A stretch of 64,000 bases of DNA from the NCBI RefSeq assembly GCF_030269925.1, contig NC_085127.1, positions 565,501 through 629,500 on the forward strand. Reading direction: 5' to 3'. Shown here in pieces: positions 33,347 through 43,334 of this stretch. Under the pieces are notes generated by a model that ran no database searches, was not told the origin of the DNA, and saw nothing but the letters and a program-made list of their open reading frames with translations. The position numbers were made by a program, and so were the translations under genes. Position 1 is the first letter of the stretch, and every line of letters starts with the position of its first letter. This DNA comes from Bombyx mori. Its lineage: Eukaryota; Arthropoda; Insecta; Lepidoptera; Bombycidae.

Positions 33347-34889
33347 GGCCCTGGAAAATCTGATCTCTCGACATTCGCTAAACGGGAAACACACGCGATA
33401 CCAATCAACCCTGAATTGACGAAAATTTCACAACGATCTATTCGGCTGAATGAAAAAATGAAATACAAAAGTACACTTTGCCTTTGAAGCTAGTCGAGAA
33501 CATGCTCCACCTGGTGTTGCAGCATCACCCAAGCTTATGAACGAAAGCACAGGAACGCATCGAAGCACGGTCAAGTCTCTGTGTAGCATTGAGGATTATG
33601 ATTTAGCCGCGCTTGTAGAAGGATATATGAGGCCATCAGCGCAATAGTGGCCTAGCCCACAATTTTTTATATTCAAGCTTATATGACGTATGTTGGAATT
33701 TATTTAAAATATAATAAATTTTGATGCAATTCCGGCCTATTCATAGATAATTCACCCATAGATAACTGAAAGCTTTGTAAACATTATTTTTGCGCGTATT
33801 GTTTTTTTTTTTTGCCTACTCAAATTCAAATTCATGAAAATTCAAACCTAATTGCCTCCATACTTACTATGGTAAGCTTAGGTCAGTTTTGCGCTGACGG
33901 CCTCATGTGATACTGCTCAAGGAACACCACAAATAGAAATTCCATCCACAGCGCGATGGTCTGTGAGGAAAATCAATATACCATAAAAAACAAAGTGAAA
34001 CCCGAGCCCGTAGACCCAGATTTTCATTTATGTTTATCTGGCTTATTGTTTAAATATCACCTACAAAAATAACTAATAAAAAATAAGGTCTAAAAATATT
34101 AACATAAATTTTATTAAATGCCACAAATATTAAAGCTATCCCTGAGATATCTGATACCAAATGATGGTTTTAGAGTAAGCACACAAGAGTCTACCACGTT
34201 TTTAATCGGCTACTTGATCGTATAATCTCCTTATTATGAATATCCCTCTTACTTCAAGACAGTTTCTCATCTTAGAAACTTATCCAGACTTCAGACTAAA
34301 TCACATGAGCACTTGCTGATGCATGATGACTTGGTAGAAATGGTATATTCACTCACAGTACACACCACTAGATAAATAAATTAACCTAATGTTGTTATTT
34401 ATGAACATGTATCCCTATAAATGTATAAAAGCGTACTTTTTAAGTATTACGTAACTGCTTAGCCACTAATGTGAGTCTTCGTTCCCATATCAGCAACTGC
34501 GATTATATTAGGTCTTTACTCACAAAACTGGCGTTTAGTATGCAGAAAATTAAAGTATCTTTCTATGGATCTCTGCCAGCGCTGTGGAATTTTTTTTCAA
34601 TGCCCTGCTTGAAGAAATCAGATGTACGAGAGGAACAAAACCTTCAGAAGCATTTTTTACTGCGTCTAGGGTGTTCTATTTTTTCCCTGCCAAGAATTTG
34701 TCCAAACTTTGAAAAATTAAAAGTCTGCCGGCATAAGGTGAGTATGGTAAACAGGGTGGATGACGCAAAACTTCAAACCCTACATCTTGTAGCTTACACA
34801 ATTGTCTGTTGTGCCGTATGAGGTCAACCGTGACCATGACCATGTAGGGTTAATGAAAAGCCATTAATCGGTTAATGGCCTAACCTTGG
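33347..34889. other. AT-rich sequence, no confident feature
   Basis: About 1.5 kb after the R1 element. One open frame at 34471-34821 (116 codons) has no recognisable motif and is probably chance. Nothing else identified. Confidence 0.45.
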
Positions 34890-35510
34890 GGCTAGCCGGA
34901 GATAGCGACTTGCTCCATTATAGTGTCCAGTTCCTCACAGTACACATTCGCAGTAATATTGGTGCCTTTTAGTAAGAAACTGTGGTCAATTATACCGGCA
35001 GTGACCACGACAATGCGGATAAAATCCTTTCATTTCTGTAACTGTCAAGCAACGCATGGTATACCTTAACGTGTTCGTTGCATTGACGAGCGTTTTGTTT
35101 CCCACTTTTCAAGTTTTTTTTTAAATTGCCAATTAATGGTGGTAGGACCTCTTGGGATTCCGCACGGGTAGGTACCACCGCCCCGCCTATTTCCGCCGTG
35201 AAGCAGTAATGCGTTTCGGTTCGAAGGGTGGGGTAGCCGTTGTAACTATACTGAGACCTTAGAACTTACATCTCATGGTGGGTGGCGCATTTACGTTGTA
35301 GATGTCTATGGGCTCCAGTAACCACTTAACACCAGGTGGGCTGTGAGCTCGTCCACCCATCTAAGCAATAAAAAAATAAAAATTAATCGCAAACGGACCA
35401 ATATTGTTTTAATGCAAATGTCAAAAGCTGCTACTAACTCCACTGTCACCTCTGATTCTTCTTTGTTGATTTTAACAGTCCGGCGGCCACGGCGTCCAAG
35501 TTTTAGATCA
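34890..35510 (-). pseudogene. Possible Tc1/mariner-type transposase relic split by a Bm1
   Basis: Minus-strand translation near 34905-35020 reads VVVTAGIIDHSFLLKGTNIT and NVYCEELDTIMEQVA, resembling the part of Tc1/mariner transposases between the first and second catalytic Asp. Past the Bm1, minus strand 35400-35500 reads RRGRRTVKINKEES. Too decayed to place in a family; no terminal repeats found. Confidence 0.35.
35137..35382 (+). repeat. Bm1 SINE, 5'-truncated
   Basis: Core and A-rich tail. Possible target duplication 'aattaat' on both sides. Confidence 0.9.
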
Positions 35511-36105
35511 TAATATCATAATTTCTATATCGGAAACGTTCAAACCAACACCCGTGCGCTTGTAGTATTCAATCTGTACACGTCATTAATAACGTCAGCT
35601 GTTTTTGCGACATTGCTACCGCGACGGAACTCGTATCCCACGATTACTCGTATTTTTATCGTGTCTATATTTATGAAAAAAAATACAAATTTAGTGAAAA
35701 CAAAACCCTAATTAACAAACAAATAACTGAATTTGAAAATAGAATTCCATATTTACTATAAAATATTAACTTTCAAATAGTCAGTATTGTAAAACGTCAA
35801 CTTCATAGTTAAATATCTATTATATCATAATAACATTATGTCAGTACTAGCTACTTCCATTTGATTCCATACAAAAGAAGGCCGTTCGGATTGTCTATGA
35901 TCCCATTCTCACGGATCATTTCAAACAGTTGAGAACCGAGGGAACGTCGGTTTTCACTGTATTTTATACCGTATGTTCCATAGAGAGTGCTCTGAAATAT
36001 CTTTCCATCTCTATTTTTCCTGTTATTATCGAAGTAGAGTACATCCATACTAACTATAATCGCTCCCTTAATCTACGGTGCCTTTTCAGAGGTCTTTCAC
36101 ATTAC
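35511..36105. other. AT-rich sequence, no feature seen
   Basis: No gene, RNA or recognised repeat. Confidence 0.5.
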
Positions 36106-36378
36106 CATGCTGTTATAATAAATAAATAAATAATAAATATTTACTAACAGTCACGCCACGTTAACTGGTTCCGTAATAAGTTCGTAAAGAACTTGGGTAC
36201 CAGATAACGGAAATAAATGTAAGATTTTTATTATACACATACATATATTTAATACACATCCATAACCCTGGAAAATACATTTATATTTATCATACAAATA
36301 TCTTCCCTTGGCGGGATTCGAACCCGCGACCCCCTTGTGTAGTGACCATGTCACTTACCAGTGCACCAGACGGCCGTT
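36106..36378 (-). repeat. tRNA-derived SINE (not Bm1)
   Basis: On the minus strand from about 36378: a tRNA-like head with box A-like 'tggtgcactggtaagtg' and a canonical box B 'gggttcgaatcccgcc' (about 36311-36326), then a body with 'acggaaccagttaacgtggc' and an AT-rich 'tatttatta' tail at 36115-36140. The acceptor stem and anticodon arm cannot be built, so this is a SINE, not a tRNA gene. A possible 'tgttat' duplication flanks it. Confidence 0.7.
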
Positions 36379-36880
36379 TATGTTATTCATCCGAGCGTTA
36401 TAACTCGTCCTTCTTCAAACGAGGCTTAAGGAGAGTCCTTAGCAGTGGACAGCAGTCCAGCAGCGACGGTGACTGACTCTCAAATAAAAACAGTCGCCCT
36501 TGGAGTTAACAAATTAACGCTTATAAGTTTATAATGATCATTCGTGTCACGAAACTTAATTCATGTGCTTAGTCTCAGACCTGTCATTATAGTTGATTCA
36601 TAAAAAAACCATGATACGCAGACCCTGGTTGTACGTATTATGGATTCACATTGTCATCTCACTTAATCTGTATTATACAAACTGTATATTTCATACCAAG
36701 ATGCAAAACTAAATGTTGCCACCTATATCTTCTAACATAAGATATCAAGTTTATTGTAATAAACGCTTTCACCCAAAAAATCACTCCACCACTAGAAGAT
36801 TTTATTAGACAACGTTTTTACTTGCGTAGAAAATACAAACTGCTTCAGCACGCATTCTCTCCATACGACGCGACGGTGTT
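36379..36880. repeat. Degenerate LINE/SINE 3' end (36385-36490), then plain AT-rich DNA
   Basis: At 36385-36490 'ccttcttcaaacgaggctt' and 'gacggtgactgactct' match a diverged version of the tail at 36880-37060. The rest to 36880 holds nothing recognised. Confidence 0.45.
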
Positions 36881-37060
36881 TCCCGAGCGCTATGACATGT
36901 CCTTCTTCAAACGAGGCTTGTGGAGAGTATTAAGCGGTAGGCAGCGGCTTGGCTCTGCCCCTGGCATTGCTGAAGTCCATGGGCGACGGTAACCACTCAC
37001 CATCAGGTGGGTCGTATGCTCTAGTCTGCCTACAAAGGCAATAAAAAAATAAAAAAACAA
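36881..37060 (+). repeat. Lepidopteran LINE 3'-end fragment
   Basis: Contains 'ccttcttcaaacgaggctt' and 'gacggtaaccactcaccatc' followed by 'caggtgggtcgtatgctc' and an A-rich tail: a 3' end I recognise as common in moth genomes (LINE or its SINE partner). Coding part absent. Confidence 0.55.
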
Positions 37061-37284
37061 AATGTGTAAAATTCACACGTGGTAGAAGTGAAACCTTCCA
37101 AAATTAAAATAAAATTATCCTAAACGTCTTAAGTATAAGTAAAATTTTGTCGTTAGTAAATAATTGTAAGGTAGCGCCCTCTGTGAATTGATATTTTAAT
37201 TTCACGTATAATCCTAAATTAACAAGAGCTTTCATACACACGTTAGTATTAAAAAATCTCACAGATGGCGCTGTATTAAATAGT

Positions 37285-37749
37285 ATGTATATTTCTGTCT
37301 CATTCTTTGCTGGCTTCATCCTACACATTTTTGTATTTGTGTCTCTTACCTGTCGTTTTTTCCGTTGCATCCGGTTTGAAATCACAACGATTCTAAAGAA
37401 GTTTACACTTCAAAAAAAAAACATAAAATTTTTAAACAACAGCCTTAAAATATCACACATTGTGAAATATTTGATGAAGCTTTTATTGAGCCCGTCGTTT
37501 GAGCAGAGATCGATTGCGCAGAATTCGAAACGACATCTTAACGCCCACTCGCCCGTGACGTGTAGTTGGGAAACACTCATCCCAGTTATGACTTTAGGAA
37601 GTTGTGTCATTTGTTTTATTATATTTTTATTATTAGCCAAGGCGCCGTGTCGACATCGTCCCCAATTAAATTATATGAAAGAATCAAAACACGATATTCT
37701 ACTAGATCCGCGAGGCTCCAGCTTCGACAAACAATGTGTTAATGTCTAG
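37285..37749 (+). other. Unassigned open frame with one hydrophobic segment
   Basis: 154 codons with no family resemblance. The only structure is a hydrophobic stretch near residues 100-118 (GSCVICFIIFLLLA). AT-rich composition and lack of neighbours suggest chance; a shorter Met start at residue 101 would give a ~54-residue single-pass peptide. I do not claim a gene. Confidence 0.15.
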
Positions 37750-37987
37750 CAGTGTATTAGAGTTTACGATGCAGTTTGTAGTCAGTTAAGATGATATTGA
37801 CACTGAATGTAAGCTACTTTGCTCGTATTGTCTATGTCCAAATTTGGAAGTCGACTAAAACCGTAGAAAAGAAAAAAGTGGAAATTTTAGTAAAAAGTGT
37901 AAAGTACTGCTTTGTCTTCAGGCACTAGCTATTTTACATCTCATGTTCAAAGAAATATCTGTTATTAGTTAAATGGGAATAGTAATC

Positions 37988-38264
37988 ACTGGTGGTAGGA
38001 CCTCTTGTGAGTCCGCACGGGTAGGTACCACCACCCCGCTTATTTCTGCTGTAAAGCAGTAATGCGTTTCGGTTTGAAGGGTGGGGCAGCCCTTGTAACT
38101 ATACTTGAGACCTTAGAAGTTATATCTCAAGGCGGGTGGCGCATTTACATTGTAAATGTCTATGGGTAGATGTCGTAGATGTCAATGGGCTCCAGTAACC
38201 ACTTAACACCAGGTGGGCTGTGAGATCGTTCACCTATCTAAGCAAAAAATAAAATAAAAAAATA
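37988..38264 (+). repeat. Bm1 SINE, 5'-truncated, with a small internal duplication
   Basis: Core and A-rich tail. About 20 bp around 'tagatgtc' is repeated at about 38150-38190, making this copy longer than the others. Confidence 0.9.
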
Positions 38265-38335
38265 ACTTTGAGTATTTATGGGTAAACAAAACTCCTGATA
38301 CGATTTCCAGATATCAATTTAACTTTGTGCAGGAT

Positions 38336-39224
38336 TTTTTTTTTTTTTTTTTTTTATGATTGTAGGATTGCTCGTGGCCCGGAGGCCTTTCCAGTTTCAC
38401 CAGGACAGGTGGGCGAGCAAAGGCTCACCCAGGAGGGGTGGGATTTGCTAACAGCTACCCGAGCGCCTCCGAAGGAGACCTAACAGCTCAAGAGTAGCTG
38501 CTTCGCGAATGAATCTACTACCGGATCGGAATCGCGACCCGCTGAGAAGATCCGGCGAGAAACTCAGCGAGCTGATTCATGGGTTAGGTTGCACGGCGAA
38601 CTCTCGTTGTCGAGTTCGACGAGTACTGTTACCGAGGTCCCTAAGCCTACTCCTAGTGTTAGAGCTGAAGGCGTCTAATGCAAAGGTTATTGGATCTAAT
38701 CGATCCGTAAGGACGTGTCTAGGGCGTCGACGGTGACTGGCTCCTGCGTGATCAGGATTCGGGGAGTAGTCAGCGGCGGCAACGATAAGGCGATTATCAT
38801 GACGCATAGCCTTATCGAAGTACCGTTCCGACGCTGACTTCATGTATTTCTGGATAGATTCGAGGCCCAGGTCGTCGTGCAGGTCAACGTTCCTCACGAA
38901 CCACGGAGCTCCGACGGCTAACCTGCAAAAGCGGGATTGTAGAGATTGGAGGGTGTCTATGTGTATGCGGGCCGCGTGAGCGAACACCACACTCGCGTAA
39001 GTCATGACGGGCCTTATGCAAGTTTTGTAAAGTGTCACCTTGTTCCGAAGGGACATTTTACTCCGCTTACAGATCATGGGGTAGAGTCTACCGAGAATAA
39101 ACGCGGCACGGTCACGGACTGATTTTATATGCGGGCGGAATGTCATCGATGCATCCAGGGTAACGCCCAGGTACTTGACCTTCCTGGCCCAGGGTATGGG
39201 TTGTCTAAAGAGAGTAATCGGGGG
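38336..39224 (-). mobile_element. Jockey-family LINE, 5'-truncated copy
   Basis: Minus strand, with poly(A) as a T run at 38336-38355. Flanked by 'tgtgcaggat' (38326-38335 and 39225-39234), a 10-bp target duplication sharing 'tgtg' with the element at the truncation point. It carries the last ~210 codons of ORF2 (FRPHIKS, MSLRNKVTLYKTCIRPVM, SRFCRLAVGAPWF) and the 3'UTR. ORF2 remains open until a late frame change near 38590. A typical incomplete insertion. Confidence 0.92.
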
Positions 39225-39234
39225 TGTGCAGGAT

Positions 39235-39479
39235 ATTTAGTATTCACAGTCTGGATATAGACATGTACTTTTTCGCGACTCATACGTTTTCGTACTGAAA
39301 ATAGGGAGGATTCAATGGGTCTGTTAAATTGGAAATTATACAATGTACCTCTACATAATTTATCTTAACTGAATACTGGGTATGAGTGACATAACTATTT
39401 ACAACCAATACTACAAACTCGGTAGTCATACTTTTTAAAAGAATACGCAATAATAATTAAGGCAATTACATTAACTAGT
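39235..39479. other. AT-rich sequence, no feature seen
   Basis: Nothing recognised between the Jockey fragment and the next repeat. Confidence 0.5.
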
Positions 39480-39892
39480 GGTCGCCCGGTAGTCGAAATT
39501 CGACTATAATTAATTGAAATTATAAGTTTGTACACTATTATGATTCTATTTTCAAAGACGCATTTCTATAATCACTTTCGCCAAGACTACACTATAGAAA
39601 AATATTATAAAGACAAACAATATTTAATCTATTCTCAATTTGACCACAGACGTCAAGGACAAATGTTTGACAGTAAATAAATAGTGTGCATGCGTGTGTG
39701 CGTCAAATACATGGTAGTGTGTGTAATGTTTTCTTTATTGATTTGTTGTATCTTTTATTCATTATTTTAAAAAAATATTAGCATTGTGCACTTCTTCTCT
39801 ATTCTCTATAAGTGTGCAAAATTTCATACTCCTCCGTCCGCGCAATTTTCGTAAAAAGGGATACAAAGTTTTACACGTATTAATATATAGAT
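39480..39892 (+). repeat. ~410-bp dispersed repeat, copy 1
   Basis: From 'ggtcgcccggtagtcgaaat' to 'cacgtattaatatatagat'. The same sequence recurs at 40223-40620 (reverse), 54820-55246 and 56781-57212. No ORF. Probably a non-autonomous element; class not determined. Confidence 0.75.
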
Positions 39893-40184
39893 AAAAACCA
39901 GAGGAAATATCAATAAAATCAGGGATGTGGAGCTATTTATTCCGCATCCACATCAAACTGAAAATAGTCCAATAATGACATAAGAACTCAAAGAAATGAA
40001 ACTCGTGTTCTGAGGAATCATTGAGTTTGTACCCACGCAGTTCCCGATAGGCTGAACATCAAAGGAGCTAATAAGAGGCCAAGTGACGGAGGCTTCCAAC
40101 TGAAAACACCTAACACCAATTTAATTAAGAATCTTTGGTATTTGGCTATTGAAGCATCGTCTTTTCCGGAGGACAAATTAATAG

Positions 40185-40185
<1 letters not shown>

Positions 40186-40222
<37 letters not shown>
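40186..40222. repeat. (AT)n microsatellite
   Basis: Uninterrupted AT dinucleotide run of about 37 bp abutting the reverse copy of the dispersed repeat. Confidence 0.95.
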
Positions 40223-40229
<7 letters not shown>

Positions 40230-40620
40230 CGTGAAGCAAAAACTTTGTATTCCTTTTTACGAAAATTGCGCGGACAGAGGAGTATGAAAATTCCCACACT
40301 TCTAGAGAATATAGAGGAAGGAGTGCAGAATGCTAATTTTTTTTTTAAATTAATCAAAAAAAAAAAACTTTACACACACTACCGTGTATTTATTTATACA
40401 TAATATGCATATTATATACTCTTTTGTTTATTGTTAAAGTCTATAATCAAATTGATAATAGATTAATATTTTTTTGTTTTTCATATTATTTGTCTATATA
40501 TGCCTTGGCGAAATCTATGATTACAGATCAACGATGATTATAGAAATGTGACAATGGAACCATAATAATGTACAAACTTACAATTTCAATTTTGTTCAAA
40601 TTTCGACCACTGGGCGCCCA
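40223..40620 (-). repeat. ~410-bp dispersed repeat, copy 2 (inverted)
   Basis: Reverse complement of copy 1, starting 'attaatacgtgaagc' and ending 'tttcgaccactgggcgccc'. With copy 1, 330 bp away, it forms an inverted pair. Confidence 0.75.
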
Positions 40621-41070
40621 CTAATTTTATTATACACATTAATGTTGTATGTTGTAAGTCCTCATCACAGTTTTCACAAAAGAAAGAAACTTATTATTTG
40701 CGGAACTAATTTAGGAGTTAATCGTTCTGACCGGTAAGTATCGCTATTACGGCTGCTTCTAATGCGAAATTAAATCTTGGGGTCCGATTTTTATTATTTG
40801 AGGCTTTAGTCTTAGGTGTCTTTCGCGCTGCAATGTTCAGTGACAGCCTCGGCATCAGATCTACATTAAGTTCGTATTATACTGTCTTCGCATTAGCGTT
40901 GTTTTATTTTATTTGAATGCCCGAAACGGCAATTAGTTATTAGGTTAATGTAAATACACCCATTTTCTTTTACGAAACACATGCCTGTTGTCGACAATAT
41001 GTACTAAATATATACTTAATCGAATAAGCCAAGCGAAAAATGTAGCCGATTTAAAATATCGATGTTTTTG
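40621..41070. other. AT-rich sequence, no feature seen
   Basis: No coding or repeat signal recognised. Confidence 0.5.
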
Positions 41071-41228
41071 TTTTATTTTATTGCATTGGTGCTTGGACGA
41101 GCTCACGGCCCACCTGATGTTAAGTGGTTACCGGAGCCCATAGACATCTACAACGTAAATACCGCCAGGTGGCGGCGGCCAAGGTAGGTACCTTAAGATG
41201 TGAGTTCTAAGGTCTCAATATAAAATGG
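41071..41228 (-). repeat. Bm1 SINE fragment
   Basis: Minus-strand 3' half of Bm1 ('gacgagctcacggcccacct' side first), diverged; its 5' side is interrupted by the RTE fragment. Confidence 0.75.
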
Positions 41229-41246
41229 TGATGGTATTCGAGCAAG

Positions 41247-41569
41247 ATATAACGAGAATGGATAGAATACGGAATGAGTATGTTAGAGGAAGTCTGAAAG
41301 TGGCACCTGTGACAGAGAAGCTGAGGAGTGCGCTTGGGATGGTATGGACATGTGATGAGACGAAATGCAAATGAGGTTGTTATGAGAGTGTTAACTATGA
41401 ATGTGGAAGGATTTAGAGGAAGAGGTAGACCTAAGAAGAAATGGATGGATTGTGTGAAAAACGATATGGGTAAGAGGGGAGTGAGCGAAGAAATGGTATA
41501 TGATAGAAGAGTATGGAAGGAGCAAACATGTTGTGCCGACCCCAGGTGACAGGGAGAAGGGCAGGATAA
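41247..41569 (+). mobile_element. RTE-type LINE, 3' fragment
   Basis: Flanked by an 18-bp perfect repeat 'tgatggtattcgagcaag' (41229-41246 and 41570-41587), a long target duplication. Translation gives TRMDRIRNEYVRGSLKVAP and TEKLRSA, a one-base frame change near 41330, then LGWYGHVMRRNANEVVMRV, GFRGRGRPKKKWMDC and W...CCADP, the C-terminal end of RTE-type reverse-transcriptase ORFs. The frameshift makes it non-coding. Confidence 0.8.
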
Positions 41570-41587
41570 TGATGGTATTCGAGCAAG

Positions 41588-42268
41588 CACCGGGTGTTAA
41601 GTGAATACCGTTATGGTCACTCATGGTCGTCGGCAACACAAGGGACACCAAGCCAAGCCTAATTAACTTGCAGTAATATCTATTAGAAGGTAAGCAGGCA
41701 TATTTTATGGGATCATGATATGTTATTAATAATGTCAATCTGTTGATAACAGTCTGCAAATCGTAGCGTATTAACAGTAAAGCAATCATACCCGACTGCC
41801 AGTGTAGACAAATGAAAAAGTGAAGGAAGATCCTCGTTTTCTGTCTGAAAGTGCTAAAAGCGAGTCTCTTTAACTTAAAAATTCAAAAAAACAACACGCC
41901 CACTGAGTGCTGCCACGCTGCTCACCCCCGACAGCTCAGTCGCGCGACTGTGTAACGACCAAATCACATTATCCGCGCGACTTTTCGTTTCTAGACGCAC
42001 TTCACAAGCAATTATGCAAACTGTCGGAGCACATAATGGCCCTTCAATTGAACGTCGCAATGTGTCTGCAATGATAAAATTGCATTTCACGTTTGGGGAG
42101 AGGCGGCCATCTTTGTGGGGTTGGTTGTTTGCTCGTTCGAAGAATTTTTGTCGGTTATCATCGGTGTGTTTTGAATAAATAGATAGATATACATATAATA
42201 AGATACGCAGTTAATTTATGACGGTAGAAACAGTCGGGCCGGTTACCGGGATCGTATACACATCTTAT
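41588..42268. other. Unique region with a GC-richer island
   Basis: 41588-41870 shows nothing. From about 41895 to 42130 the sequence is CpG-richer than its flanks and includes 'cggccatctttgtg' at about 42104, resembling a YY1/Pho-type site (core GCCAT). Such an island could be the promoter of a host gene, but no first exon can be defined. Weak. Confidence 0.3.
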
Positions 42269-42980
42269 TGTTACGCCGGTAAGAGAAACGTCATCGCCGA
42301 ATAGCCGAAACGAATAGCAAAGGAACTAGTAACATCGAGAACGCCATCTATTGTCAGATACGTACTTAACAAATGTTCACGATTGACTTCCACGGTGAAG
42401 GAATAACATCGTGTAATAAAAATCAAACCCGCAAAATTATAATTTGCGTAACCACTGGTGGTAGGACCTATTGTGAGTCCGCACGGGTAGGTACCACCGC
42501 CCTGCCTATTTCTGCCGTGAAGCAGTAATGCGTTTCGGTTTGAAGGGTGGGGTAGCCGTTGTAACTATACTGAGACCTTAGAACTTATATCTCAAGGTGG
42601 GTGGCGCATTTACGTTGTAGATGTCTATGGGCTCCAGTAACCACTTAACACCAGGTGGGCTGTGAGCTCGTCCACCCATCTAAGCAATAAAAAAAAAAAA
42701 AAAAAAAGATAGTGAAAACACACATCGAAGCTACTCGACTTGCTCAGAATGTTCTGGATAAATCTAGGGATGTCGTATCGACTCTAAAAGCGTTGCAGAG
42801 ATGACACGAAGTCAGTAATCGAAACTACTCCAAACGAAACAGCGGACGGATCACCACAAGCGAAGCGGAAGAAGTGAAAGGAGAATTTTCAAAGTGATTG
42901 TTAAGTGTTCGAATTCTTAATACAGTTATAATTTACACTTCGGTATAATTTTTATTTATCCGGAACTCCAGCGTGTAACA
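42269..42980 (+). mobile_element. Solo LTR 1 (interrupted by Bm1)
   Basis: Begins TGTTACGCCGG and ends GCGTGTAACA, with 4-bp target duplication 'ttat' (42265-42268 and 42981-42984). Without the Bm1 it is about 365 bp and matches the LTR at 56247-56619, including 'gcgttgcagagatg' and 'ctccagcg' near the end. No internal retroviral-type sequence follows, so it is a solo LTR from recombination. Likely Ty3/gypsy-like by the short duplication, not proven. Confidence 0.82.
42361..42707 (+). repeat. Bm1 SINE lacking the tRNA-like head
   Basis: Starts at 'cgtacttaacaaatgttcac' (after box B) and ends in A(19). It interrupts the solo LTR; 'agata' flanks both sides. Confidence 0.9.
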
Positions 42981-43044
42981 TTATGATATAAGGTTCATGA
43001 GACTATGATTAGTCAGGAGACAGAACAGGGATGTAAACGCTAGG

Positions 43045-43109
<65 letters not shown>

Positions 43110-43334
43110 ATTGAAAGTTTACTGGTGGCCCGAAGGCCTTTCCAGTTTCACCAGGACAGGTGGGCGAGCAAAGGCTCAGCCAAGAGGGGTGGGATTTGCT
43201 AACAACTGCCCGAGCGCCTCCGAAGGAGACCTAACAACTCAAGAGCAATTGTTTCGCGAATGAATCTACTACCGGATCGGAATCGCGACCCGCTGAGAAG
43301 ATCCGGCGAGAAACTCAGCGGGCTGATGCATGGG

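Noticed and set aside
36305..36378. A tRNA gene on the minus strand
   Set aside because: Box B is perfect, but the acceptor stem does not pair and the sequence continues into a SINE body and AT-rich tail.
43047..43106. Low-complexity T run as a simple repeat
   Set aside because: It is the poly(A) tail of minus-strand Jockey copy B, next to its target duplication.
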